In this document: positions 34,320-42,763 of the stretch, one piece after another
How positions within the stretch are numbered: position 1 is the first letter of the stretch
Layout of the letters: every line of letters begins with the position of its first letter
DNA from: Rhodococcus aetherivorans
GTDB taxonomy: Bacteria; Actinomycetota; Actinomycetes; Mycobacteriales; Mycobacteriaceae
Direction of reading: 5' to 3'
Length of the DNA stretch: 42,763 nucleotides
Assembly (NCBI RefSeq): GCF_011058165.1
Contig: NZ_JAALEG010000053.1
Location: forward strand, 1-42,763
Translations under genes and position numbers: made by a program
Notes under the pieces: model-generated
What the model was told of the DNA's origin: nothing
Database searches by the model: none
Seen by the model: only the letters and a program-made list of their open reading frames with translations

Positions 34320-37159
34320 CGCTTCTCACCCACGATCTCCGCATCGAGACGCGCGCCGAGACTGCGGAGCACGTCGAGTACCAAGCCGACGACGATCAGA
34401 TACACCCCCAGGTCGAAGAACAGTGCAGTGACGAGCTTGATGTCGCCGAGCAGCGGCAGAGTCATCTCGACGGTCGCCGACGACAGCGGCGGCGCACCGA
34501 GGAACAGGGAGACCAGGGCGGTCCCCGCCGAGAACGTCAGACCCAGGCCGAGGATCTTGCCCGCGTCGATGGGCACCGCCTCGCCGAGCTCGTAACGGCC
34601 ACCGGCCAGATATCTCAGCACCAGCGCAAGCCCCGCGATCAGGCCGCCGGCGAAGCCGCCGCCGGGCGCGTTGTGCCCGGCGAAGAAGAAGTAGACCGAC
34701 AGCACCATCATCGTCGGGAACACCAGGCGGGTCGTGACCTCGAGGACCAGCGAGCGGTGCCGCGGGTCGATGAGGTCCCCGCCGCGCAGCCACGTCGTCT
34801 CGGTGCTCGACGACATCGCGTCGAGCTGCGCCGCGGGGGCGTCCGAGACGCGCGGCGCCGAACCGAAGCGGCGGGTGCGGAACACCAGGCTCGCCACACC
34901 CGTCGCCGCGACGAGCAGCACGGAGATCTCCCCGAGGGTGTCCCACGCCCGGATGTCGACGAGCAGCACGTTGACCACGTTCTTGCCGTTGCCGAGTTCG
35001 TAGGCCGCCTCCGGCAGCAGCAGCGCGATCGGGTCGGCGGTGCGGGCGTTCGTGGCGAACACCCCGATCGTCGTGACCGCGACGCCGACGGCGATGCCGA
35101 GCAGGGCGCGCGGCAGCTTCCGGCCCACCACGTGTTCGGGACGGGACTCGGCGGGGAGCTTGCGCAGCACCAGCACGAAGATGACGAGGGTCAGCGTTTC
35201 GACGAGGAACTGCGTGAGCGCGAGGTCCGGGGCGCCCTGCAGGGCGAACAGGAATCCGCACCCGTAGCCGGTCAGGCCCACGAGCAGCACGCCGGCGAGG
35301 CGGTTGCGCATCACCGTCGCGGCCAGGGCGCCGCACATGATGATGGCCGCCGCCGCGAACTGGACGGACGAGTCCCACCACCGCACCGCCATGTCCCGCT
35401 CGGGGCCGAACACCAGCAGCAGCGTGGTGGGCAGCACCACCAGGGTGACCAGGATGATGCCCTGGGTCAGCGGCAGCGAGCCCCGCTGGGTGGAACCGGT
35501 CAGCCGTATCGACACGGTGTCCATGAAGCGCAGCGTCGCGTCGTACATGCGGTCGGCGTTGCCGAACAGCTGACGCTCGAACTTCACGCGGGAGATCGCG
35601 CGGTGGGCGAAGTACAGCGCGGTGCCACCGGCCACGACGACGGCGGTCAGCACGAGGGGGAGGCCGACGCCGTGCCACAGCGCGAGGTGGTAGGGCTTGT
35701 CCAGGGTGCTGGGCAGCGTGTCCGCGTAGGGGGACAGCAGCGTGTCGAGCCACGGCGCCGCGAGTCCGGCGGCCAACCCGCCGAAGGCCAGGACGGTCGG
35801 GGAGAACAGCAGCAGCGGGCCGGCGGCGTGGAAGTTCTGCACGGCCGGACTCGGGCGCTTGAGCTGCTTGCGTCCGAAGGCGCCCCACACGAACCGGATG
35901 CTGTACGCCAGGGTGAGGATCGACCCGGCGACGATCGCGGTGAGTACCGCGATCCGGGCCCACGGGCTCAGCAGGGTCGTCACCTGCACGGCCTCGAGGG
36001 CGGCCTCCTTGCCGACGAACCCGATGAACACGGGCAGGCCGCCCATGCTCATCGCGGCGACGGCCGCGACGGCCGCGAGGAACGGCGCCCGCTTCCCGAG
36101 GTGCGCGAGCTTGCGGATGTCGCGGGTGCCGGCGCCGTGGTCGACGATGCCGACCACCATGAACAGGCAGGCCTTGAACATCGCATGGGCCACGACCATG
36201 GCCATGCCGGCCAGCGCCGCCTCCCGGCTGCCGATCCCCACCAGGGCGATGAGGAAACCGAGCTGGCTGACGGTGCCGAACGCCAGGATCAGCTTCAGGT
36301 CGAAGGCCCGGAACGCGCGCCAGCCGGCGAGCAGCATCGACGCCAGGCCGAGGGTGACGACGATGGGCCGCCACGGCGCCGCATCGGCGAACGCCGGAGC
36401 CAGCCGCGCCACCAGATAGATGCCCGCCTTCACCATCGCGGCGGCGTGCAGGTACGCGGAGACGGGGGTCGGGGCTGCCATCGCGCCGGGCAGCCAGAAG
36501 TGCAGCGGCACCACCGCGGACTTCGACAGGGCGCCGACCAGCACCAGGGCGACGCCCACCCCGGCCAGCCAGCCGCTCGGGGCGGCCGCGATCACGTCGG
36601 AGAGGTTGTAGCTGCCCACCAGCTGCCCGAGCACGATGATGCCGACGAGCATCGCGAGGCCACCCGCGGTGGTGACGAGCAGGGCCTGGGTGGCGGCGCG
36701 GCGGCTCGACGCCCGCTCCGCGTAGTGGCCGACCAGCAGGAACGACAGCACGGTGGTCAGTTCCCAGAACGTGTAGAGGACCAGCATGTTGTCGCTGGTC
36801 ACCAGGCCGAACATGGCGCCGGCGAAGGCGACCATCTCGGCGGCGAAGATCCCCAGGCGGGGCTCGTCGTCGGTGAAGTACCGGGCGCAGTAGAGCAGGA
36901 TGAGCGCGCCGATGCCCAGCACCAGCGCCGACATGATCGCCGCGAGGGAGTCGAAGCGCATGTCGATGTTCATCGACAGGCCCGGCGCCCACGCGATGTG
37001 CAGCGTGCGTTCCGTGCCCCAGTTGCCGATCACCCAGCCGAGGCTCGCCAGTGGCACGAGCGCCAGCGGTAGGAACGCATTTCTCCCCATGACTCTGACC
37101 AGAGGCGGCGCAACGAGAGCGGCGACCGCGTGGGCGATGAGTATGGCGAGCAAAGGCAC
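34316..37159 (-). CDS. mrpA: Mrp antiporter subunit A (A-B fusion)
   Basis: A 947-residue subunit. Residues 1-620 are the NuoL-like proton-translocating part (SVGALILLYCARYF-like region, TFWELTTVLSFLLVGHY, GALSKSAVVPLHFWLPGAM, SAYLHAAAMVKAGIYLVARL). A DUF4040-like segment follows (GYGCGFLFALQGAPDLALTQ), and about residues 806-947 are an MrpB domain (FFFAGHNAPGGGFAGGLIAG), so subunits A and B are fused as in other Mycobacteriales-type operons. The start is uncertain: GTG 37159 is given; TTG 37153, with GGAG at better spacing, would remove two residues. First gene of mrpABCDEFG. Confidence 0.95.
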   Translation of the reverse strand: MPLLAILIAHAVAALVAPPLVRVMGRNAFLPLALVPLASLGWVIGNWGTERTLHIAWAPGLSMNIDMRFDSLAAIMSALVLGIGALILLYCARYFTDDEPRLGIFAAEMVAFAGAMFGLVTSDNMLVLYTFWELTTVLSFLLVGHYAERASSRRAATQALLVTTAGGLAMLVGIIVLGQLVGSYNLSDVIAAAPSGWLAGVGVALVLVGALSKSAVVPLHFWLPGAMAAPTPVSAYLHAAAMVKAGIYLVARLAPAFADAAPWRPIVVTLGLASMLLAGWRAFRAFDLKLILAFGTVSQLGFLIALVGIGSREAALAGMAMVVAHAMFKACLFMVVGIVDHGAGTRDIRKLAHLGKRAPFLAAVAAVAAMSMGGLPVFIGFVGKEAALEAVQVTTLLSPWARIAVLTAIVAGSILTLAYSIRFVWGAFGRKQLKRPSPAVQNFHAAGPLLLFSPTVLAFGGLAAGLAAPWLDTLLSPYADTLPSTLDKPYHLALWHGVGLPLVLTAVVVAGGTALYFAHRAISRVKFERQLFGNADRMYDATLRFMDTVSIRLTGSTQRGSLPLTQGIILVTLVVLPTTLLLVFGPERDMAVRWWDSSVQFAAAAIIMCGALAATVMRNRLAGVLLVGLTGYGCGFLFALQGAPDLALTQFLVETLTLVIFVLVLRKLPAESRPEHVVGRKLPRALLGIAVGVAVTTIGVFATNARTADPIALLLPEAAYELGNGKNVVNVLLVDIRAWDTLGEISVLLVAATGVASLVFRTRRFGSAPRVSDAPAAQLDAMSSSTETTWLRGGDLIDPRHRSLVLEVTTRLVFPTMMVLSVYFFFAGHNAPGGGFAGGLIAGLALVLRYLAGGRYELGEAVPIDAGKILGLGLTFSAGTALVSLFLGAPPLSSATVEMTLPLLGDIKLVTALFFDLGVYLIVVGLVLDVLRSLGARLDAEIVGEKR

Positions 37160-37370
37160 TCCGTCGGGGTCGGGCCTGGCGGCGGGGTGTAACAGGCTTG
37201 CAAGTGTTGTGCAGCACCCACAGGGGGCGATGCCCGAGCCGCGCGGACCCGGGAAATCCCGATGCACGTGCTGCTCTGCAAATGGACAAATCGGATTCGG
37301 TGTCAGCTTACCGGCAGCATTCGCACGGTTGCGAATCGGCCGCCGACGCTCCGATGTCCGATTCCCATCG
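37160..37370. other. Divergent region between the Mrp operon and a NUDIX gene
   Basis: This stretch should hold the Mrp promoter on the minus strand. I see an AT-richer patch near 37278-37312 but no hexamer pair I trust, and no operator dyad or known riboswitch. The reading frames through it lack start sites and look non-coding. Confidence 0.5.
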
Positions 37371-37376
37371 TAGAGT
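37371..37376 (+). promoter_or_regulatory. Putative -10 box of the NUDIX gene (leaderless)
   Basis: TAGAGT lies 6 bases before the ATG at 37383, with no Shine-Dalgarno. Confidence 0.4.
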
Positions 37377-37382
37377 GCCCCC

Positions 37383-37805
37383 ATGCCCGAGACCGGACCG
37401 ATCCGTACCGCCGCGCTCGCGTACGTCCGCGACGGACGCCTGTTGCAGACCCGTTCCGCCGGCAAGACCGCCTTCTACATGGCGGGCGGCAAGATCGATC
37501 CCGGCGAGACCCCCGAGCAGGCCCTGCACCGGGAGATCCGCGAGGAACTCGGCGTCGGCCTCGTCGACGGCACCGTCGCCGAGGTCGGGATCTTCGAGGC
37601 CGAGGCCTTCGGCCATCCGGTCGGCACTCGCCTGCACATGACCTGCTTCACGGCCGAGCTGGCCGGGGAACCGCGCCCGGCGGCGGAGATCGCCGAACTC
37701 GGCTGGTTCACCGTCGCCGAGTACGCTGCCCTGCCCGAGGTCGCGCCGGGTTCGATGCTGGTGTTCGAGCACCTGCACGCCCTCGGTCTCGTCCGGGCCG
37801 AGTGA
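37383..37805 (+). CDS. NUDIX hydrolase
   Basis: A single-domain 140-residue NUDIX protein. The Nudix box is intact: GGKIDPGETPEQALHREIRE followed by ELGV. It starts with IRTAALAYVRDGRLLQTRS and has the beta-strand HMTCFTAELAGEPRPAAEI after the box. Substrate not predictable; small NUDIX proteins clean up nucleotide derivatives. Monocistronic on the plus strand between the Mrp operon and a convergent membrane protein gene (11 bases between stops). Confidence 0.92.
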   Translation: MPETGPIRTAALAYVRDGRLLQTRSAGKTAFYMAGGKIDPGETPEQALHREIREELGVGLVDGTVAEVGIFEAEAFGHPVGTRLHMTCFTAELAGEPRPAAEIAELGWFTVAEYAALPEVAPGSMLVFEHLHALGLVRAE

Positions 37806-37816
37806 GACCGGCCACG

Positions 37817-38989
37817 TCAGCTCCGGCAGCGCCACGCGCATACCGCGCCCGTCGCCGCCAGCGCACCGGTGAGCAGCCGCGGGTCGGCGGGTAGCGCCCA
37901 GACCGCGGCCACCGTGGCGGCCGCGACCGGCAGCACCAGGCCCATCGCGGCGATCGGTGCCGCACCCGGCAGCGCCGCCCCCAGCGCCAGGCCGGTGCCC
38001 GCGGCGACCAGCGCCACGCGCACCAGCAACTGCGGGCCGTCCGCCGCGGTGTCGGGCCACAGCGCCGCGGTCAGCGTGACGACCAGGGCCACCCCCAGGC
38101 CCAGCTCGACCCGCGGGACCCGCCACGCGAGCGCGGCTCCCGCCGCGACCGCCAGCACCCCGGCCGCGGGAACCCACGCGGACACCTCCCTCCCGGCCAG
38201 GTCGTCGACCAGCGGGTACGCCGCGGCCGTCGCCCCGATCGCGGCGACGGGGAACCGGCCGTCTGCGAAGGGCAGGAAACGGCCGACGGCCTCCGCACCG
38301 AGCACCGTCGCGGCGAGCACGGCCGCGGCGGCCAGCCACATCCACGCCGCAGCCGAGGTGGCCTGCTCGCCCACCCAGCCGGCGAGCACGTGCATGCCGA
38401 CGGTCAGCGCCGCCGTCGCCCCGACCGCGACGATCGGCAGCCGCGCCTCCGGCCGCTGCACCCGGGCCCCGGCCCCCGCGACGAATGCGGCGAGCACCAC
38501 GGCCCCGGCTGCGACGGCGAGCGGCCACTGCAGCGGCGACGGCAGCGCCGACGACTGCAGGGACGTCCCCATCGGGCCGGCGAGCAGGAACACCGCCCAC
38601 GCCCCGACGACCACCGCCCACTGCCCGATCGGTTCGCCCCACGCCGCGGCGACCGCCGCCCCGAGCAGGATCCCGGCGGCTCCCGCACTGATCAGGGGCA
38701 GCACGGTGAGGGTGTCGGGGTCGGCGGCAGGTACCGCGAACCGCACCGTCCCCAGCACCACCGTGCAGCCGGCCGCCAGCAACCACGCCGTACGGCGCGA
38801 CCCCGAGCGTTGCAGGCCCGCGACCGCCAGCACCGCCGCCACCGCGAACACGATCGGCCCGGTGGCGCTGCCCGTCGCGGCGGGGAGCGCCACCCCGTCC
38901 ACCGCTACGGCGAAGCCGGCGAGGGCGCCCGCGCACAACGCCGCGAGACCCGCGACCGGCTCGTCCAACCGCACCGTCGCCGCCGGCAT
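37817..38989 (-). CDS. Polytopic membrane protein of unknown function
   Basis: A 390-residue protein made almost entirely of hydrophobic segments, about 12 by eye, very rich in Ala, Val, Gly and Leu, with few charged loops (for example GARVQRPEARLP, VDDLAGREVSAWVP). I recognise no family motif. It starts 2 bases after the stop of the CDC48-like ATPase and must be co-expressed with it, which is the only functional hint. ATG at 38989 is chosen because upstream codons lie inside the ATPase gene. It ends 11 bases from the NUDIX gene. Confidence 0.8.
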   Translation of the reverse strand: MPAATVRLDEPVAGLAALCAGALAGFAVAVDGVALPAATGSATGPIVFAVAAVLAVAGLQRSGSRRTAWLLAAGCTVVLGTVRFAVPAADPDTLTVLPLISAGAAGILLGAAVAAAWGEPIGQWAVVVGAWAVFLLAGPMGTSLQSSALPSPLQWPLAVAAGAVVLAAFVAGAGARVQRPEARLPIVAVGATAALTVGMHVLAGWVGEQATSAAAWMWLAAAAVLAATVLGAEAVGRFLPFADGRFPVAAIGATAAAYPLVDDLAGREVSAWVPAAGVLAVAAGAALAWRVPRVELGLGVALVVTLTAALWPDTAADGPQLLVRVALVAAGTGLALGAALPGAAPIAAMGLVLPVAAATVAAVWALPADPRLLTGALAATGAVCAWRCRS

Positions 38990-38991
38990 CG

Positions 38992-41172
38992 TCAGCGCCC
39001 CTCGGCGTAGGCCCGCAGGTGTTCGACCTGCGCGGCCTCCAGCGACGGGCGCACCGCCTTCCGCGCCGCCGCGACGTCGTCGGCGGTGACGGCCGCGGCG
39101 TCGACGCTGCGGCGCATCGCCGCGAGCGCGGCCTCCCGCAGGAGCGCCGAGCAGTCCGCCGCGGAGTAGCCGTCGAGGTCCGCGGCGAGGGCGCCGAGGT
39201 CCACATCGTTGGCCAGCGGCACCGACTTGCCCGCGGTGCGCAGGATCGCGGCGCGCGCCTCGGCGTCCGGCGGCGGCACGAACACCAGCCGCTCGAGCCG
39301 GCCGGGGCGCAGCAGGGCCGGATCGATCAGGTCGGGCCGGTTGGTGGCGCCGAGCACCACGACGTCGCGCAGCGGTTCGACCCCGTCGAGTTCGGTGAGC
39401 AGGGCGGCCACCACCCGGTCGGTGACGCCGGAGTCGGAGCTCTGCCCGCGGCGCGGGGCGAGCGCGTCGATCTCGTCGAGGAACACCAGCGCCGGTGCGG
39501 AGTTGCGGGCCCGCTGGAACAGCTCCCGCACAGCCTTCTCCGAGGCGCCCACCCATTTGTCCATCAGCTCGGCGCCCTTGACGGCGTGCACGCTCAGCTG
39601 TCCCGAGCTGGCCAGCGCGCGCACCAGGAAGGTCTTGCCGCAACCCGGTGGCCCGTAGAGCAGTACACCGCGCGGCGGCTCGACGCCGAGGCGGGCGAAC
39701 GAGTCGGGGTGGTGCAACGGCCACAGCACCGCCTCCGTGAGCGACTGTTTGGTGTCGACCATGTCGCCGACGTCGTCGAGGGTGACGCTGCCGATGGCCA
39801 GCTCCTCGGTGCCCGATCGCGACAGCGGGCGGATCACCTCGAGCGCACCGAGCAGGTCATCCTGAGTGAGCCTCGGCTCGGTGTCGTCGCGGCTCGCCCG
39901 CGCCGCCGCCCGCAGCGCCGCCTCCCGGCACAGGGCGGCCAGGTCGGCGACGACGAAGCCGGGCGCGCGGGCGGCGACGGCGTCGAGCGAGAGGGTGTCG
40001 GTGGGCACCCGGCGCAGCAGCACGTCGAGCAGGGCGCGACGGGTGGCGCCGTCGGGCAGGGGCAGGGCCAGTTCCCGGTCGCAGATCTCGGGGGAGCGGA
40101 CCCGCGAGTCCACCTCGGTGGGGTGCGCCGTGGTCGCGACGAGCGCGACCCCGACGGTGTCGACGGCGCGGCGCAGCTGGTCGAGGATCAGCGCCGACAC
40201 CGGTTCGGGGTCGGCGGGCAGCAGGGCGTCGATGTCGGTGACGAGCAGGACCCCGCCGGGGGCCAGGTCGGCGACGGCGGTGGTCACGCGGCGCAGCCGA
40301 TCGTCGGCGGCAGTGGCGCCCACGCTCGGCCCGTCGAGCTCGACGACGCGACGGCCGGCGAGGACTGCGCGGGCGAGGGTGGCCTTGCCGACGCCGGCGG
40401 GCCCGGTGATCAGCACTCCGAGGTGGGGGGAGGCGCCGAGGGTGCGCAGCAGTTCGGGCTCGTCGAGGGCCAGCTTCAGCCACTCGGTGAGCCTGCCGGC
40501 CTGGGTCTGCACGCCGACCAGGTCCTCCACCGGTGGTGGCGGCGGTGCGGGGATCGCGGGCCGGGCCGACGGGGCGGCGGCCGGGCGGGGGCCGGCGACG
40601 GCCCGCCCGGCCGGGGTGGTGCCCCAGCTCACCGCGGTGTTCGGTTGCACGCTCACCGGTGCGGCGGGGTCGACGGCGGTGACGGTGAGCAGTTCCGTGG
40701 TCCAGGCGATCCCGAACGTGCGGGACAGGGTGCGCGTGGTGGGGGCGGTGCTCGTGCCCGGTCCGAGATCGCGGGGCAGCAGCGAGACCGCGTCGCCGAC
40801 GGTGAGGACCTTGCCCAGCAGTGCCTGGCGCAGGGTGACGTCGTCGATCGTGTGGGTGGCGAGTGCCGATCCGGTGACCGCGACCGTGCGGGCGCCGTGG
40901 ACGACGACCGGGCCGACGAGGACGGTGGCGTCCTCGCGCAGCCCCACGTTGGAGAGCGTCACGTCGTCGAGCAGGATCGTGCCGGTCGGCGTGCCGGCGG
41001 GGGCGAGGCCGGCGACGGCCGCGGTGCGGCGCCCCCCGATCAGCGCGATCGCGTCCCATTCGCGCAGGCCCAGCGCGGTGAGCACCTCCGGGTGCACGCG
41101 GACGACGCCGCGGCGCGCATCGGCCGCGGAGGTGTTGAGGCGGACGGTCAACGCGAGTTCGGGGCTGCTCAC
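38992..41172 (-). CDS. CDC48/VCP-like AAA+ ATPase
   Basis: A 726-residue double-AAA protein matching Rv0435c (about 728). The N-domain (residues 1-190) has the Cdc48 double-psi barrel look: VVRVHPEVLTALGLREWDAI, GTILLDDVTLSNVGL. Module D1 (about 235-430) has a degraded Walker A (GPAGVGKAT, Lys263 followed by Ala) and Walker B (LLVTDIDA, residues 309-316) lacking the DE pair. Module D2 (about 470-700) is canonical: GPPGCGKT with Lys513, FLDEIDA with Asp566-Glu567, and GATNRPDLIDPALLRPGRL. It should unfold or extract proteins, powered by D2. GTG start with TAGGCT 7 bases upstream. Confidence 0.94.
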   Translation of the reverse strand: MSSPELALTVRLNTSAADARRGVVRVHPEVLTALGLREWDAIALIGGRRTAAVAGLAPAGTPTGTILLDDVTLSNVGLREDATVLVGPVVVHGARTVAVTGSALATHTIDDVTLRQALLGKVLTVGDAVSLLPRDLGPGTSTAPTTRTLSRTFGIAWTTELLTVTAVDPAAPVSVQPNTAVSWGTTPAGRAVAGPRPAAAPSARPAIPAPPPPPVEDLVGVQTQAGRLTEWLKLALDEPELLRTLGASPHLGVLITGPAGVGKATLARAVLAGRRVVELDGPSVGATAADDRLRRVTTAVADLAPGGVLLVTDIDALLPADPEPVSALILDQLRRAVDTVGVALVATTAHPTEVDSRVRSPEICDRELALPLPDGATRRALLDVLLRRVPTDTLSLDAVAARAPGFVVADLAALCREAALRAAARASRDDTEPRLTQDDLLGALEVIRPLSRSGTEELAIGSVTLDDVGDMVDTKQSLTEAVLWPLHHPDSFARLGVEPPRGVLLYGPPGCGKTFLVRALASSGQLSVHAVKGAELMDKWVGASEKAVRELFQRARNSAPALVFLDEIDALAPRRGQSSDSGVTDRVVAALLTELDGVEPLRDVVVLGATNRPDLIDPALLRPGRLERLVFVPPPDAEARAAILRTAGKSVPLANDVDLGALAADLDGYSAADCSALLREAALAAMRRSVDAAAVTADDVAAARKAVRPSLEAAQVEHLRAYAEGR

Positions 41173-41179
41173 CCCGCCG

Positions 41180-41185
41180 AGCCTA
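41180..41185 (-). promoter_or_regulatory. Putative -10 box of the AAA ATPase gene (leaderless)
   Basis: TAGGCT on the minus strand lies 7 bases before the GTG at 41172, in the 21-base gap after pssA. Read-through from psd-pssA is also likely. Confidence 0.35.
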
Positions 41186-41193
41186 GAGCGTCG

Positions 41194-42108
41194 TCAGCGT
41201 CCGCGGGGGCGGCGCAGACCGAGTCGCGCGGCGGACTGCCGGGGCTGCGGGGCGCGCCGGATCGCGACCCGCCGTGGCCTGAGGGCGCGGTGCTCGGCGC
41301 GCAGGGCGCGCCGCTCGGACGGCTTGATGTTCCATGTCTCCGGCCGCGCCGCCACCCAGCGCTTGGAGCGGATCGCGAACGGGATGTGCGCCAGGTACAG
41401 GCCGATGAGGACGAGCATGAGCACGTACGGGTAGGTGACCAGCGCGGCCGCCGCGACCGCCACGAGTACCAGGAGGATCACCGCGTAGCGGGGCGGCACG
41501 GACACCGACTTCATCGCCAGGGTCGGTATCTGACTGACGACGAGGGCGGCGGTGAGCAGCGTCCAGGCGGCCACGACGGGGTAGGAGTCCCACCAGCCCT
41601 CACCCCACTGGATGTGCGCGGCGACCGGCGCCAGGGCGACGAGGGCGCCGGCGGGGGACGGCACGCCGACGAAGTACTCGCGGGCGTACGCGGGCACCGT
41701 GTCGTCCTCGAGCAGGGTGTTGAACCGGGCGAGGCGCAGGACGATGCTGACCGCGTACAGCAGGGAGATGATCCAGCCGAACGGGCTGCCGTCCAGCAGC
41801 GTCACGTACAGCACGAGGGCCGGGGCCACGCCGAACGCCACCGCGTCGGACAGCGAGTCCAGCTCGGCGCCGATCTTGGTCGTGGCGTCCAGCAGGCGGG
41901 CGATGCGCCCGTCGAGGGAGTCCAGCACCGCTGCCGCGCCGATCATGCCGAGGGCGGTGCCCAGCTGGCCGTCGAGGGCGAACTTCACCGCGGACAGGCC
42001 GGCGGAGAGCGCGAGGATCGTGATGACACTCGGCAGCAGCCGCACGGCCTGCGGGCGACCGCGGCGTTTGCGTTCCGGGGCTGCCGGGGAGGCGGCGGAC
42101 GGGCTCAC
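41194..42108 (-). CDS. pssA: Phosphatidylserine synthase
   Basis: Makes phosphatidylserine from CDP-diacylglycerol and serine. The 304-residue protein has about eight membrane segments and the CDP-alcohol phosphotransferase signature: [10 protein letters not shown], then Gly, AELDSLSD with the two late Asp. The last 60 residues are strongly basic ([18 protein letters not shown] and similar). GTG at 42108 overlaps the psd stop (GTGA). Matches Rv0436c; with Psd it completes phosphatidylethanolamine synthesis. Confidence 0.95.
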   Translation of the reverse strand: MSPSAASPAAPERKRRGRPQAVRLLPSVITILALSAGLSAVKFALDGQLGTALGMIGAAAVLDSLDGRIARLLDATTKIGAELDSLSDAVAFGVAPALVLYVTLLDGSPFGWIISLLYAVSIVLRLARFNTLLEDDTVPAYAREYFVGVPSPAGALVALAPVAAHIQWGEGWWDSYPVVAAWTLLTAALVVSQIPTLAMKSVSVPPRYAVILLVLVAVAAAALVTYPYVLMLVLIGLYLAHIPFAIRSKRWVAARPETWNIKPSERRALRAEHRALRPRRVAIRRAPQPRQSAARLGLRRPRGR

Positions 42109-42763
42109 GGCAGCTGGGCGATGACGGTCTCGGCGCCGATCGTCTTCTGCCCGCGTTCGACGAGGAGGGTGCTGCCCGGGGGCAGGTAGGTGTCGACACG
42201 GGAACCGAAGCGGATCAGGCCGTAGGTGTCGCCGATCGGCAGCGTGTCGCCCGCCTTCGCGTCGCACACGATGCGGCGGGCGAGCAGCCCGGCGATCTGG
42301 ACGACGGCCACGTCGGCGCCGTCGCGGGTCTCGAGGAGCATGCTGTTGCGTTCGTTGACCTCGCTGGCATCGGCGAGGTCGGCCGAGAGGAACTGCCCGG
42401 GGCGGTGCACGACCTTGGTGACGGTGCCGCCGACGGGGCTGCGCTGGACGTGCACGTCGAGCACGGACAGGAAGATGCTCACCCGCGGCCGCGGCTCGGT
42501 GCCCATCTCGAGTTCGGCGGGCGGCACCGCGGTGTCGACGAGGGCCACCTCGCCGTCCGCCGGGGCCACGACGACGCCGACCCGGTTGGGCGGCACCCGG
42601 TGGGGGTGGCGGAAGAATCCTGCGGTGGCGGCGGCCGAGACGAGGCCGGCGCGACGGACCCACTTGCGGTTGCGGCCGAGCGCCGCGACGGCGAGCGGGG
42701 CGGCGACGAAGGGGATGCCTGCCGGGTGGAGCGGTGGAATCGTCTTGCGGACCAGTTCGAGAA
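42105..42763 (-). CDS. psd: Phosphatidylserine decarboxylase proenzyme (N-terminus beyond window)
   Basis: The frame is open to the right edge, so the first residues are missing; about 218 are seen. Family marks are [51 protein letters not shown] and the self-cleavage motif PPGSTLLV (Ser codon at 42171-42173), where the chain splits to create the pyruvoyl group of the alpha subunit. It decarboxylates phosphatidylserine to phosphatidylethanolamine. Translation is coupled to pssA. Confidence 0.95.
   Translation of the reverse strand, partial: LELVRKTIPPLHPAGIPFVAAPLAVAALGRNRKWVRRAGLVSAAATAGFFRHPHRVPPNRVGVVVAPADGEVALVDTAVPPAELEMGTEPRPRVSIFLSVLDVHVQRSPVGGTVTKVVHRPGQFLSADLADASEVNERNSMLLETRDGADVAVVQIAGLLARRIVCDAKAGDTLPIGDTYGLIRFGSRVDTYLPPGSTLLVERGQKTIGAETVIAQLP

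Noticed and set aside
34673-37072. A 799-codon plus-strand frame opposite mrpA
   Set aside because: Composition is Gly/His/Gln/Arg-rich, the antisense image of membrane helices; mrpA is unambiguous.
39019-42189. A 1056-codon open frame on the plus strand
   Set aside because: It lies antisense to the AAA ATPase and pssA and reads as low-complexity Gly/Arg/His sequence without motifs.

Overview
The window is GC-rich (roughly 70%), densely coded actinobacterial chromosome with many GTG starts and 4-base start/stop overlaps. Its gene order is largely the same as the Mycobacterium tuberculosis block Rv0408-Rv0437c: pta-ackA, pknG-glnH-glnX, mutT3, thiE / thiO-thiS-thiG, lpqL, thiD-thiC, xthA, GNAT, def, DUF3263, virR, sodC, ybdK-like ligase, CDC48-like ATPase, pssA, psd. 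A Rhodococcus is the most likely source: an aromatic-degradation pair at the left end and mycobacterial-type synteny fit this (inference; no marker gene is present). I see no rRNA, tRNA, phage, insertion sequence or CRISPR array.

Layout. 1-1443: end of a flavin monooxygenase and an intradiol ring-cleavage dioxygenase. 1524-4804: pta-ackA, acetate/acetyl-CoA interconversion. 4951-5820: a DUF559 nuclease-like gene placed between ackA and pknG. 5902-10561 (minus): glnX-glnH-pknG, the amino-acid sensing kinase module. 10690-11541: a NUDIX protein with an extra C-terminal NYN/PIN-like domain. 11607-14498: thiE divergent from a TPP-riboswitch-controlled thiO-thiS-thiG operon. 14578-16980: an aldolase / DHDPS-family operon with a divergent XRE-cupin regulator. 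17052-21102: ABC exporter pair, LpqL aminopeptidase and an adenylate cyclase. 21074-23624 (minus): thiC-thiD behind a second TPP riboswitch. 23855-26628: two GNATs, xthA and def. 26763-29647: DUF3263 protein, VirR-like protein, SodC and a glutamate-cysteine-ligase-like enzyme. 29697-31028: a PAP2-family membrane enzyme. 30994-37159 (minus): a complete Mrp antiporter operon (A/B fused, C, D, E, F, G). 37383-42763: a NUDIX gene, a membrane protein, a two-module AAA ATPase, and pssA-psd for phosphatidylethanolamine synthesis.

The genes are overwhelmingly housekeeping. Thiamine synthesis is nearly complete, with both riboswitches turning down the HMP and thiazole branches when TPP is plentiful. 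Many genes have a TANNNT hexamer 6-8 bases before the start codon and no Shine-Dalgarno, which suggests leaderless transcripts.

I found no clear new multi-gene system. The best leads are a four-copy 12-residue repeat in the PknG N-terminus, a NUDIX-NYN/PIN-like fusion, a duplicated operator controlling an uncharacterised aldolase operon, 22-bp tandem repeats at the thiC promoter, and a DUF559 gene with a palindrome upstream. The longest stretch without a protein gene (23530-23854, about 325 bases) holds the thiC riboswitch, its promoter, the repeats and the next gene's promoter.
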